DNA from: Caenorhabditis remanei
Taxonomy: Eukaryota > Nematoda > Chromadorea > Rhabditida > Rhabditidae
Reading direction: 5' to 3'
Assembly (NCBI RefSeq): GCF_010183535.1
Contig: NC_071333.1
Coordinates: 1,736,001 to 1,800,000 of the forward strand
Length of the DNA: 64,000 bases
Part shown: positions 46,850 through 56,529 of the stretch, piece by piece
How the letters are laid out: each line of letters opens with the position of its first letter
Position numbering within the stretch: the stretch's first letter is position 1
Made by a program: the position numbers and the translations under genes
The notes under the pieces: model-generated
Database searches by the model: none
Told to the model about the DNA's origin: nothing
The model's input: the letters and a program-made list of their open reading frames with translations, nothing else

Positions 46850-47720
46850 GTTTTTGAATGAACAAATTTTTTTGTAAATAAAACTCGAAGAATCCCAAAA
46901 CGCAAAATAAATGCCATGAGATCAAAAACAGTTTGCGGAAAGAACACCTAAAAAGAAGAAGAGGAAAATTCGGTTTTAAAATTGAGGATATTTGTCAATT
47001 TGGCAGCTCATCAAGTATCGACTCAAAACTTCAGAAACTTTTCAGCAATATCGGCAACTGAATTTTAAGCCCAAACATGCTGCGTTTTGTTTTGCTGTGT
47101 AAATCTAAATTTTCAGCTCTACAAAAATCTAATCAATTTTCAAAATAAAATTGCCGAAAGCAAAGTTGGGAAATCGGTTACGGCAACCCATTTCAAAAAA
47201 CTGACAATTCCGTTGCAGCTCGTCCCCGATCTTAATTTAAAACTCGGTTTCCATACATAGGCGCCTTAAAATAGTTTCTTCAAGATTTCCTCAATAATAT
47301 TTGATGCGCAACTCTAAATTTCAAATTCGGTGACATTGGACGCCGATCTAATTTTTAGAAATACACAGTTTCAACTTCTGTCTTGTCACACACAGTGCAG
47401 AAATGTGACAAACCCTAATACCAGAAGGATTCAGAAAAATTGGGAAGAGAAAATGAACACTTTCCTCACAAGTCAGAAACCCCTGAGTTCCTGTTCTGAA
47501 ATGTCAAATTTTCATTTAATGAAATGAAAGATGGCGTTCAGGAGAGAGGTGGTGACAACAACAACTTTTCGCATCGACTCATTTTTATTTGTGTTTCCCA
47601 CTGAACATTTGTTTCATACAGATTTTCAGCCCTATCTCCAACTGGATTTACTTTTTTTTTCAAAATGCCATGTCGATTCCTATTAGATACTTTTTGATTA
47701 ATTCTCCAGATGGCATGAAA
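46850..47720. other. Spacer between L and M
   Basis: 46860-46960 repeats 41.84-41.93 kb. From 47000 the sequence is unique, with no supported frame. Confidence 0.4.
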
Positions 47721-47922
47721 GACCTTCCCCGACGATTCATTCATATGTCTGTTTTCGTTTCCCCGCGGGGCCTTCGTTGTCAGGTCACCTCCCGAAACGA
47801 CCATCTCATTCTTCCCTCATCCTCATACTATCTGTCCAACCAGCCCATCGTTTCCATTGCATTTATATTGATTATTCACCACCAAACCGGCTCCTTTTTA
47901 CTATTCCTTTTTTTCCACTGTC

Positions 47923-48989
47923 ATGTCGACGCCTTCATTCCCTATTTTCCGTCTTCCAACTGAGGCAACAAAATTTGTCATTCAATGTATGGAATATATT
48001 GAAATGTAAGTTTTTATTAGAAGTTGTCTGATGAAGATTTGTGTTTTTCAGTGTCGGATTCTCACTTGTCTCCAGCAAAGCTAAGGAAATAGTTAAGTCT
48101 CTAAACTTGAAAATCACGAAATTGAATTTGTCAACCGAAGAGATCATAAGCATTGAAATGGGGGGTCCGTCACCCATGCTTTGGAGTTTTTTTTCCGGGA
48201 GGGGAGAACGCTGGCCGCGAACCTTTTCCGGTTTATATGCCGGATCGTGTGATAGCAATGCGTGATGATGACAATCGACGGATCATGGCGCAATATCAGA
48301 ACCCAGGTCTTAGCATCCAACAATGGTTAGCTAATTTCCTGTACATATTCTCTCGGACGGAAATTTGGTACCTTAAATTTGCGAGAGAAACATGTAAATT
48401 TGATATGAGTTCTCTGATGGAAACAATTGGAACGGCTACAGTGAATGCGTTCTATTTTTATGATGAATGTGGTATAGAGTGCGTACGGATGGCGTTGAGA
48501 CAATTTCCTGACACAAAAATCGTGTTCGTCTACAGTCGAAATTTGGACGACCCCAGCCGTTACAAGGATATTTTGATTCAAAATTTGGATGGGTTGATTC
48601 TGGGATGCCGTAGTGCGTTGACGCGTATAGAACACGACGACATTTTAATTATTAATAGTAAGGAAATCGTCGTTGGTTCAGGGATTATAACTGATAAAAT
48701 TATCAACCGGTTTTTGAAACATTGGAAGGAAGGATCGAATCCGAGAATGGAACGGGCAATATTTCTTATTCTTGATCGTCAGCATCATTATAGAAATGCT
48801 ATTTTTAAAGGATTGAATTTTCACGAAGCACCGTTTGATCAAACCCGACATTTCACACATTTCAGTGGAGAAATATTAGAGGTTGTGGGTGGTTATGATA
48901 TCCGTCGTGTGGACGGAAGTGTTCTGACAGTCATATTTGAACAAGGTAATAATGATGTATTTGGGCTTACTTTTTATGTATGGGGTTGA
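47923..48989 (+). pseudogene. F-box/FBA_2 gene M with a one-base frameshift in a T8 run
   Basis: Exons 47923-48005 (83 bp, one codon longer than the others: MSTPSFPIFRLPTEATKFVI) and 48052-48989. The frame is open through VGFSLVSSKAKEIVKSLNLK to the WSF motif, where eight T (48187-48194) stand in place of the seven needed. Beyond it, the next frame is open to the end: GGENAGREPFPVYMPDRV, NPGLSIQQWLANFLYIFS, NRFLKHWKEGSNPRMER. One base is the only defect in about 1 kb. That suggests either a very young pseudogene or a homopolymer sequencing error. The upstream region is intermediate between the plus-type and minus-type blocks. Confidence 0.8.
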
Positions 48990-49212
48990 TTATAACTGAA
49001 AATATTATACAAATTTCATTTGCTGCCGTTTATAATTTCATAATTTTGCTTATCTTCGGAGTATTCAATTTCACTTTTAATACTGAACAAATTGTGATTT
49101 TCCAGTTTTTGAATAAAAGAAATGGTTATGTGTAACTTTGTTTAATTATTCGAATATACTGTAGATCTCGAATGCCTGGCTTTACTACGAGCTACACACA
49201 TCGTTATCGTTT

Positions 49213-49264
49213 CTACGCATCGCTGTCACCCGAGCCGGCATATAAACCGGAATCGGTTCGGGAC
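49213..49264 (-). pseudogene. About 50 bp F-box gene scrap
   Basis: The minus strand encodes EPIPVYMPARVTAMR and nothing more of the gene on either side. A tiny fragment left by a deletion or a filler insertion. Confidence 0.55.
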
Positions 49265-49647
49265 CTCTCACTACAGTAATCACCGGAATCAAAGATACGA
49301 ATTTCAGAAGGGCCTTAATCTACGGACTCGAATGTGTCCGGGCGATATTCGTGAGTCGTTTGAAAGAAAACACATTGAGGACTTCCCTTCTGAGATATTG
49401 AATAAAATGTTATTTTGATGTCATCACAATCTAACAAGGGAACCTTTTTCATATCAGGGTTGAGAATTGGCTGAAACTTTGCACATATATACTTTCGACC
49501 CTGCTCTATCACATGCCGTTTTCAAAAGCTGCGCAATACAGCTCGTTGGCGCGAAAATTGGGTCTGAAAATTTCTGAAAATCGCCGTGTCAAATTACACG
49601 CGTGACGTCCCTTTCTTCATTACTCTTTTCTGTATTAAAAATGTGAA

Positions 49648-49723
49648 CATCGGTGGTCCAGTGGTAGTGAGGGGGAGTCGTGGTCGGAAGGGTATGGATT
49701 TGATCCCCGGCCTGGCTAATGTT
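49648..49723 (+). repeat. tRNA-like sequence
   Basis: GGTGGTCCAGTGGTAGTGAG resembles an A box, and GGATTTGATCCCCGG, about 45 bases on, a poor B box. The stems do not close convincingly. Possible tRNA relic or SINE head. Confidence 0.3.
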
Positions 49724-49981
49724 TTTTTTTCTTTTTTTCTTATGATATTTCAAGATGCAATTTTTGGATCTTTATAGAGTTTTTTCGAGATTTTTACTTG
49801 ATGATCAAAAAGTGTGGAAATCTTCGACAAAATTTGTTTCGTTTTTGTGGTCCCAATTTCTTTGTGATCTCATAAAAATCAGTATTACACTTTTGAAATC
49901 TTATCATTATTTCAGAGATATAAGTAACCACACAAGGCAAAAACTTGTGTCATTAAGTTTAGGAAATTAAATCCGAGTTGA

Positions 49982-50300
49982 TCAATCAATTACAAACAAT
50001 CTGACTTCTACACTTCGATCGACGGGTATCATTTTTATAATTGCTCTGATGCCAGTTTCACTGCGAATCTCAACACCTCCGCGAATTGAGAATAAAGTGA
50101 ACTCGTAACTGAAATAATAATAATAAGGTTCCAGTTGGAAGAATAACTCTGTTAAAAACGTACCGTTTTTTAAGAACCTCTTTATTTGCCGTTGTTTTTA
50201 GGTTCCCGCTCCTGAAATTGTTTGTGTAACAAAGAGAGAGAGAGAGAGACACACTCTCAAATTTATCATTTTCCACTAAAATTGAAAATGTTTCCAACCT
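49982..50300 (-). pseudogene. 3' exons of a gene A-type F-box gene
   Basis: The last exon, 50108-49982, follows a run of TTATTATTATTATTTCAG and reads YEFTLFSIRGGVEIRSETG then IRAIIKMI to a TGA. This matches the FBA tail of gene A (CYRFNKADGTRALVY). The previous exon ends at CG/GTACGT near 50162, phase 2, as in gene A, and reads NLKTTANKEVLKK after an AATTTCAG acceptor. No F-box or central region was found upstream, where a (GA)n run and unique sequence begin. A partial or decayed gene. Confidence 0.5.
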
Positions 50301-50930
50301 TTTAGGCGGAACTGTACGTATTTTTCATGTTTTCATTTGCAGCATCTTCTTTTTCATCACCAAAGACTGCTTAACATTTGGTAGTCTTTTCACAAGTGCC
50401 AGAGTAATCAAAGTGGACATAATCACATTTTCTCCCCCCCCCCCCACACTCGTATCAGTTGGTGTAAGTGTTCAAAAAAAAATAGGTCATTCATCTAATA
50501 GCTGGTCATTGAACTTTTTTATCACTCATGCTGTTAAAAAAGATTAGCCGACAATGACACGACGCAGACATTTTCAAAAGTTCTCGACAGAAGGGAAAGG
50601 GATTGACATTGCTTGGTCTATAGTCACTCGTACAAGGTTGATTCAAAATTTTTGATAACGTGTTTTCATTTTGCCTTCGAAACGTGACAATCCGCTGACT
50701 GAGAAGATTGGAAGAAGGAGGACAACACTTTGGAGGTCAAACGACAAAAGAAATCTAATTGAATGGCAAACAACTCAAACTGAACCAGAAATATTCTGTA
50801 TAGCAGAAAATATGACGAAAACTCTCCCGACATTTCAGAAAATTTTTATTTCAATGAGGCATTATAACATTTATTGCATTGTTTTATGATGTATACTGGA
50901 AGATTAAACCAGCTACTGACAGTGCTCTCT
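50300..50930. other. Intergenic
   Basis: A C12-13 run near 50434-50446. No supported coding frame. Confidence 0.4.
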
Positions 50931-50934
50931 CGTT

Positions 50935-51159
50935 CTCCGTCTTTTCTCTCGCTCACTCTCTTAGGGGCGGGATCGTAACACAACACCGGGTCCTCTCCCG
51001 CGGAGAAAGAAAAGTATAAAAGGGATAGGCAAGACAAACAACAGCATTCGACTAAAGAGATGGGCTAACGGAATGCCCTGTCGCAATTGTATTAAAACTT
51101 ATTATTTTAAAATTCTAATTTCTTATTATTTGTTTATTTGGAGTCAACCAAAAACAGTG
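50935..51159 (+). promoter_or_regulatory. TATA promoter and first exon, cassette 1
   Basis: Pyrimidine tract, GGGGCGGGATCG, TATAAAAG at 51015-51022, GGCAAGAC, then CTAACGGAATGCC. The exon ends at ACAGTG/GTAAGT (donor 51160). Near-identical architecture is found at 53.8 and 55.8 kb. Confidence 0.6.
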
Positions 51160-51284
51160 GTAAGTTCTTTAGAAATAATTTTAAATAAAAATATCGGAAC
51201 ATTTCACACCTAAAAGAAGACTGAAGTCATATTTTTTATTCCAGATACTTCAGATTGTTTTGATTGACGCATGTGCTAAAAATA

Positions 51285-51736
51285 CAGTACCGCTTAATAG
51301 GATATGAACTTTGGCCGTTTTCAGTTGAAATTGTCCAACTTTGAAAGTGTGTCATATCGATTCTGATTGTCAAACCCAGTAAGTTTTTGATGAACCATGT
51401 AAATTAAAAGTAGTGCACCATTTTTAAAGTTGACGACTTTTTTGTACGGGTACTCGCTAAAGAGTTATAGTCATTTTAAGACGACAGCTCAAAAATCACT
51501 CTATTTTGCACTGAAATGGGTCGATTTAAGGGAGAAATTACTTTGTCGATATGTAACTTGCTAGGAAATGCCAGCACAAAGAAGTTGTCAACTTCAAAAA
51601 TGAAGCTCTACCCTTGTTCTGTAGGATTCAATGAAAACCTACTTGGTGTGACAACCAGAATTACCTTCGCACACTCTCAAAGTTTGTTGATTTCAACTAA
51701 AAACAGTTAAAGTTCATATTCTATTAAGCGGTACTG
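51285..51736. repeat. Best-preserved palindromic MITE (TA-flanked)
   Basis: Terminal inverted repeats CAGTACCGCTTAATAG (left) and CTATTAAGCGGTACTG (right), flanked by TA on both sides. The interior mirrors itself: 'gttgaaattgtccaactttg' against 'caaagtttgttgatttcaac'. 452 bp, no transposase. TA target and size fit a Tc1/mariner-type MITE. It lies in the first intron of the cassette 1 gene. Confidence 0.75.
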
Positions 51737-52040
51737 TAGCTATAAACGAGATCATTCAAGTTGTCTTGTGCGATAGTAATAAGTCCATCCACTTTTCAGC
51801 TATCATTCTCCACGCGGGTGTGCCGAATACTGTGATCGCAACAAAGGACATGGACGGATTTTGGCGAAGGTACCGTACAGTCTGCCGGTGGATTGCCCAG
51901 GAGAGAAAAAGGTGTAAACTTAATTAGACTGAAAAGATTGTTTTCCCTCCAGTTACTTCTGATTTCTTATGTATCTATATTTCATTTACTAGTTGTAATC
52001 TCTATTCCCGATTTAAATATTTATTCCAGTTGCCTATAAT

Positions 52041-52644
52041 ATGCAGACCGGCAGAACCCATAATCTTAATTTCGGTGAGATTTGACAGTCTGTTGCTTTC
52101 CATTACTCATTCAATAAATCGCAGGGATCGGAGCTAGCAAAATTTTGGTGCTTTTCATTTTGACAACCTGTAACTTTCAAGATAGGGTTCCTACAAAAAA
52201 AATCAACTTCAAAAATAATGAAAAAAGACACGAGTAGGTCTTTGGTTGTAACTGACAAATTTTTGAGGTCCTAGTAGTGTGATGTCTACGCCGTAAACCG
52301 ATTTCAAACAGCGACTAGATTTATACTCTAATACATTTAACTTTCAGATTTGATGCACAACTCCGCCTCTCTTGGCTGCGATATGGGCACTCTTCTGTGG
52401 AATACAGACACCTACTCGGAATCCTTGGATTCTGAAGTTGAAGAAGGCCTTGATGCATTGGACCTCGCATTTGATGAAGTCCAAGAGCAGTTCATCACAC
52501 TGATCGGATCAACGTATTTTCACCGGAGCAAATTTGAGAGTAAGGGTTTTTGTTAAAATGTGCGTTTAATATAAGTGTAATATTCCAGATCGTCATCACT
52601 GCAATGCTAGGAAATCTCGATCTCAATGCAGACGCCGACGGTGA
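52041..52644 (+). CDS. Small acidic uncharacterised protein (cassette 1 gene)
   Basis: Proposed exons 52041-52074, 52348-52539 and 52589-52644, about 93 residues. The middle exon is well behaved: MHNSASLGCDMGTLL, an acidic stretch SLDSEVEEGLDALDLAFDEV, then EQFITLIGS. The final exon in this phase gives a basic Arg-rich tail (SRSQCRRRR). Another frame of that exon gives VITAMLGNLDLNADADGET, which looks more protein-like but cannot be joined in phase, so there may be a frameshift or a missed splice. A polyadenylation signal AATAAA is at 52681-52686. An extra upstream exon, 51800-51911, is also flanked by good splice sites. No family is recognised. Confidence 0.35.
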
Positions 52645-52699
52645 AACCATGGAGGAAGACTAATTTGTTATTTGTTGCTCAATAAAGCTGTTCTTGTTA

Positions 52700-53740
52700 T
52701 TTCTATCGCATCCTTTGTTTTCTATTCAAATACAATTTTTTGCAAAAGTTTTGATATCTTCTATTGCTATATTTGTTTTCAGTTGGTGTCTGTGTAATAA
52801 TGGTTCAGAATCTTCTTTGGCAGCTAATTCATAGCGGATGGTGGTAAACCGGGTATTTTTGTTCACGCCACTCTCAAGAAGCAGACGGATTCGGATTTCC
52901 TCATTTTTTCAAAATTTTAAAAAATTTCAGTAAACTTTGTGCATTCTCTGTTCTAGCGAAGTTCCAGGAATTTTAAGGATTCTAATTTCTCCAATCTTTG
53001 AATGATATCATGACTTTGTGAAATGTCACACAAAAACTGCAAACACATGGCTTATTTCCTTCACACAAGACATAAAAGATACGACAGAGAGGAAGAAAAC
53101 GTCGGCGTCCTTCAAAACTCTTGACAAAAACCATCTGCTTTCATCCTACCGCTTCCGTAGAAAAAGATGGAAACAGTCTTGGTGCCACGCCATTCCAGTG
53201 TCGTCATTAAGCTGCCAATAACTCGACAAAAACAACGGAAACGAAGACTCCTCCGTCAATGGTCAAACCTATGTTACCCTTGTTCATAGTTAGAACTACA
53301 TTTTAGAGATAAAAAGGCGTTATTAACATTCTATGTTAAAATATAAGAGAAATGACGATAAGGATGTTGTAGGGATATACAGACTTGCAAAATATCGGCA
53401 CGGTCGACCGGAGCCAAAAAATTGGAAAATTTCAACAAAAATAGTCAAAAATTCATTTTTTGCAAAAAATCAAAACACCAAAAAAAATATTCAAAATTTC
53501 AAAGTTATACGGCCCGTTGCAAGTCTGGAGAATTCAAATGTTAAAATACCAAGCCCTCGAGGGTCCCGTTGGGTTCAGATTGGAGTTCAGTCTTCGGTCA
53601 CATAATGACACAGAAAACGATGGAAAGAGTCATTCGTGCTAGAACATGTCAGTGTACATGACTCAATCTTTATAAAATATTTTCCTTGTGTCTGACTTCA
53701 TGATTATTAACTTTTTTCCTCTCCGTTCTCAACGGGAGAG
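52700..53740. other. Intergenic
   Basis: 53030-53140 matches 55640-55730 (a diverged 'gacataaaagac', 'ggcgtcctt', 'cttgacaaaaac' series), so the spacer before cassettes 2 and 3 is duplicated too. No supported gene. Confidence 0.45.
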
Positions 53741-53744
53741 TGAG

Positions 53745-53993
53745 TCATATTGCAGACTCAACGTTTTTTTCTCTCTCTTTCACTCTCTCGTTCTCTTTGC
53801 GGGCGGGGCCTGAACAGAACACATGCTGCGAAGAACACACGCGGAAAAATATAAATAGAGTAGGCAAGATGCAAAACACCATTTCTCCTACGACTGGCTA
53901 ACGGTATGCCTGTCCCCGCCGTGTATTTATTCTGATTTTTTTTGAGTGCTAACTTTTTTCTTTTTATTTATTTGGAGTCGACTTGGAATAGTG
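53745..53993 (+). promoter_or_regulatory. TATA promoter and first exon, cassette 2
   Basis: TTTGCGGGCGGGGCCTGAAC, TATAAATA at 53850-53857, GGCAAGATG, CTAACGGTATGCC. The exon ends GGAATAGTG/GTAAGG (donor 53994). A TAG within the exon argues it is untranslated. Confidence 0.6.
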
Positions 53994-54051
53994 GTAAGGT
54001 TTCTGAATTTCAAATGACTTTCTATGGAAATTTTTTTAAATCTGTTTCTGG

Positions 54052-54605
54052 CATGGGCCTAGTGCCTGTAAGCATAATCAAGATAACCAGCAAAACTCTA
54101 CTTGAATTTCACCTCTTACAGTATAAACCTTCCGCGAATAGGATCGCTGGGGCTCCGACGATCAAGGCGGAGATTCTAAGAAAATTCGGTGAAAATGTTC
54201 AAGGAAACTTGTTCAATCCAGAACGATTGACATTCAGGCTTCAGGAGACGTTCATAGATTTCGAAGGCTTTCCAAATCTTGGAGGGTACGTTCATGTTCT
54301 TTTTCTGTAGTGTTTTCCACTTCCCAAAAATCTGTAGTCCTTTGAAGTCTTCTAGAACTCCAAAACATAACGAAAAACAGCGAAAAAATTGATTTCACCA
54401 CATGGCAGTTAGCTTCTTCACCCGCATTGTTTTTCACGGTTAATGTGACACCGTTGGTGAAAAGCGGGCATGTGGTGTTTTCGTATAGAAAAATTAATCG
54501 AATCTGTTTTATTGCTATGGGAATGATATACTTTCTCTTTTGTTTATTGTTCTAAACCTGTAGACTCACATTTTCCAGAAACCTCCTTCCAAAATGAGTC
54601 GCAGC
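54052..54605 (+). CDS. Small uncharacterised protein (cassette 2 gene)
   Basis: A frame from an ATG at 54052 passes a possible TTACAG acceptor (54120) into YKPSANRIAGAPTIKAEIL, NPERLTFRLQETFIDFEGFP and NLGG. It then meets a GTACGT donor near 54286 and rejoins after TTTTCCAG (about 54580) with a short NLLPK ending. The start is uncertain: either this ATG or an exon beginning at 54121. No family is recognised. Downstream, 54744-54971 is a separate highly acidic frame. Confidence 0.3.
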
Positions 54606-54740
54606 CCATTAGCCCAACTCATTGAGAGTTCGATTCAAGATCAGGATCGTCGAGAGTCAAGATGAGCAAGTGACCAATCGAGGAGTTCAAAACACCCCAA
54701 ACTTCGATTTTGGCAATATTTGGGTTGAGATACCGCCGGA

Positions 54741-54971
54741 GAATTGGAGGATTATGAGGAGGAAGATGGAAAGGACCAAGACGATAAGGATTCTGCCACA
54801 GAAGAAAAAAAAGAAGAAAAAGACGATAAAGATGTTGATGGCGAGGACGACGAGGATTCTGAAAGTGAGATGGAAGTCGATGATGACTTGGAAGAGCAAA
54901 ATCAGGAGTTTCGCAACGATTGGAATCTAATTATTTTGTTAACCAGGAATGTGTTGTCTAAAATGTTTTGA
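54741..54971 (+). CDS. Highly acidic low-complexity frame
   Basis: Encodes DKDVDGEDDEDSESEMEVDD with LEEQNQEFRNDWNLI after it, ending at TGA 54969-54971. Asp/Glu make up about half the residues. No ATG opens it, and an upstream exon candidate (TNRGVQNTPNFDFGNI, 54670-54718) is in another frame, so a frameshift or unrecognised intron is likely. It could be the 3' part of the cassette 2 gene. Function unknown. Confidence 0.3.
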   Translation, partial: ELEDYEEEDGKDQDDKDSATEEKKEEKDDKDVDGEDDEDSESEMEVDDDLEEQNQEFRNDWNLIILLTRNVLSKMF

Positions 54972-55085
54972 GTGTTATGTATATGCAATATGAAGGTTTT
55001 TAAATGAAACAGTTCTGAAACTCACCATAAACATGTTTCCGATCTGATGCATTCTGTCTGAAATTCCGAGACCTTATTCTATTTC

Positions 55086-55467
55086 ACAAGGGAAGTCTTT
55101 GGAGACGCCACTTTAAAAATGTGGTCATAGGTATTTTCGACCGCGGTGAATGCATTCCTGGATTGATGAAGTCAAAATCCTGCTAAATGTGTCCGCGAGC
55201 CAAGTTATGAGCTCTCAAACTTTTCATAAGGGTAAGCTTTTTCACATGGAATTCAAAATCGCGCGGGGGCGTATACGCGGCCGATTTGGAATTTCATGTG
55301 AAAAGGCTTAACCATATGAAACGTTTGAGAGCTCATAACTTGGCTCGCTGACACATTTAGCAGGATTTTGACTTCATCAATCCAGAAATGGATTCACCGT
55401 GGTCGAAAATACCTATGACCACATTTATAGGTCGTTTGAAAGTGGTGACTCCAAATACTTCCCTTGT
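55086..55467. mobile_element. 382 bp fold-back element
   Basis: The ends are ACAAGGGAAG and CTTCCCTTGT. The arms match closely over about 170 bp, for example ATGTGGTCATAGGTATTTTC against GAAAATACCTATGACCACAT. The short loop near 55258-55290 is GC-rich (CGCGCGGGGGCGTATACGCG). No coding content, so a non-autonomous palindromic element. Confidence 0.75.
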
Positions 55468-55744
55468 CAGTCTACCCTTTCCAATTGAACGACTCACGCC
55501 GTTTGGTCCCTTTCCGACCTTTGAGACGGTGTTGACTCCACCTACCCCTACCCGACCTCAATTCAAGACCAGGAGCGCCAAGACATCATGAAGTTTTGTG
55601 CCGCCATTCGAGTAAGACAAAAACAGAGAACACAAGTTTCCGGCATTTTTCTTCACACTCGACATAAAAGACACTGCATAGAGGAAGCAAGCGTTGGCGT
55701 CCTTGAAGGTTCTTGACAAAAACGACCACCTGTGTTTAGTGCAA

Positions 55745-55983
55745 CGAACTCTGTAATCTCGGCTGTCTATTCTCGCCCTCTTTGCGGGCGGGGCCTGAAC
55801 ATAACACATGCTACAAAGAACACATGTGGAGAGGCGAGTATAAAAGAAGAAGGCAAGATGAACAAGACTATTTGACTATGAAGATTGTCTAGCGGAATGA
55901 CTAGGTCGCCCTTGTATTATAACTGATTATTTTAAAATTCTAATTCTTTCTGTTTATTTATTTGGAATCGACTTGGAATAGTG
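55745..55983 (+). promoter_or_regulatory. TATA promoter and first exon, cassette 3
   Basis: TTTGCGGGCGGGGCCTGAAC, TATAAAAG at 55839-55846, GGCAAGATG, CTAGCGGAATGAC. The exon ends GGAATAGTG/GTAAGT (donor 55984). The only ATG in it opens a nine-codon frame. Confidence 0.6.
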
Positions 55984-56204
55984 GTAAGTTCTCTAGCTTT
56001 GAAATGACTTTTTACGTGAAAATTTCAACATCAAATTCTGCAAATCACTTGGTTATGGGAACATAATCATGTGAATACGCACAGTTTCAAAAATTGAGAA
56101 GAATCTTCATAATGCAACTGTTTCACTGAAATTATTAGTTTGTTTCAGGAAAAACTCAAGATAGCAAACAACAGTGAAGTTTCCAAAAATTGAAATGGAA
56201 ATGT

Positions 56205-56529
56205 ATGAAAAGTCAAAAAGTTCAACGAATACAGATCCCCATGGAATCGATAGATCTATATTACATAACTGACCATGGCGCAGTTAGTTATGCTCTGGAG
56301 GTAGTGGAGAAAGAGCAAAAAAAGAAAAAGCACATTGGTAAGCCGTCAGTTTTTATAATAACACATTTTACTTTTTCCAGAGATCCTTAACGTCACTGAA
56401 AATGGAAATTGGAATGCTTATGGCGTTGCTGCCATCAAAAATGCGATTTTACGCGATTTGGGATGGCTGGGGTACTACAAGGCCGTAGAAGATCGCAACC
56501 CGGGAGTTGTGTTTGTAAAATTTAAGTAG
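56205..56529 (+). CDS. Small uncharacterised protein (cassette 3 gene), 93 residues
   Basis: Exons 56205-56337 and 56381-56529, joined by a clean 43 bp GTAAGC...TTTCCAG intron in phase 1. A TTGTTTCAG acceptor at about 56149 should link it to the cassette 3 first exon. The protein starts MKSQKVQRIQIPMESIDLYY, has a Lys-rich linker (EKEQKKKKH), then NGNWNAYGVAAIKNAILRDL and GVVFVKFK at the C-terminus. It has no signal peptide or membrane helix. I recognise no family. The clean splice sites and stop at a plausible place make it the best supported of the three cassette genes. Confidence 0.5.
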
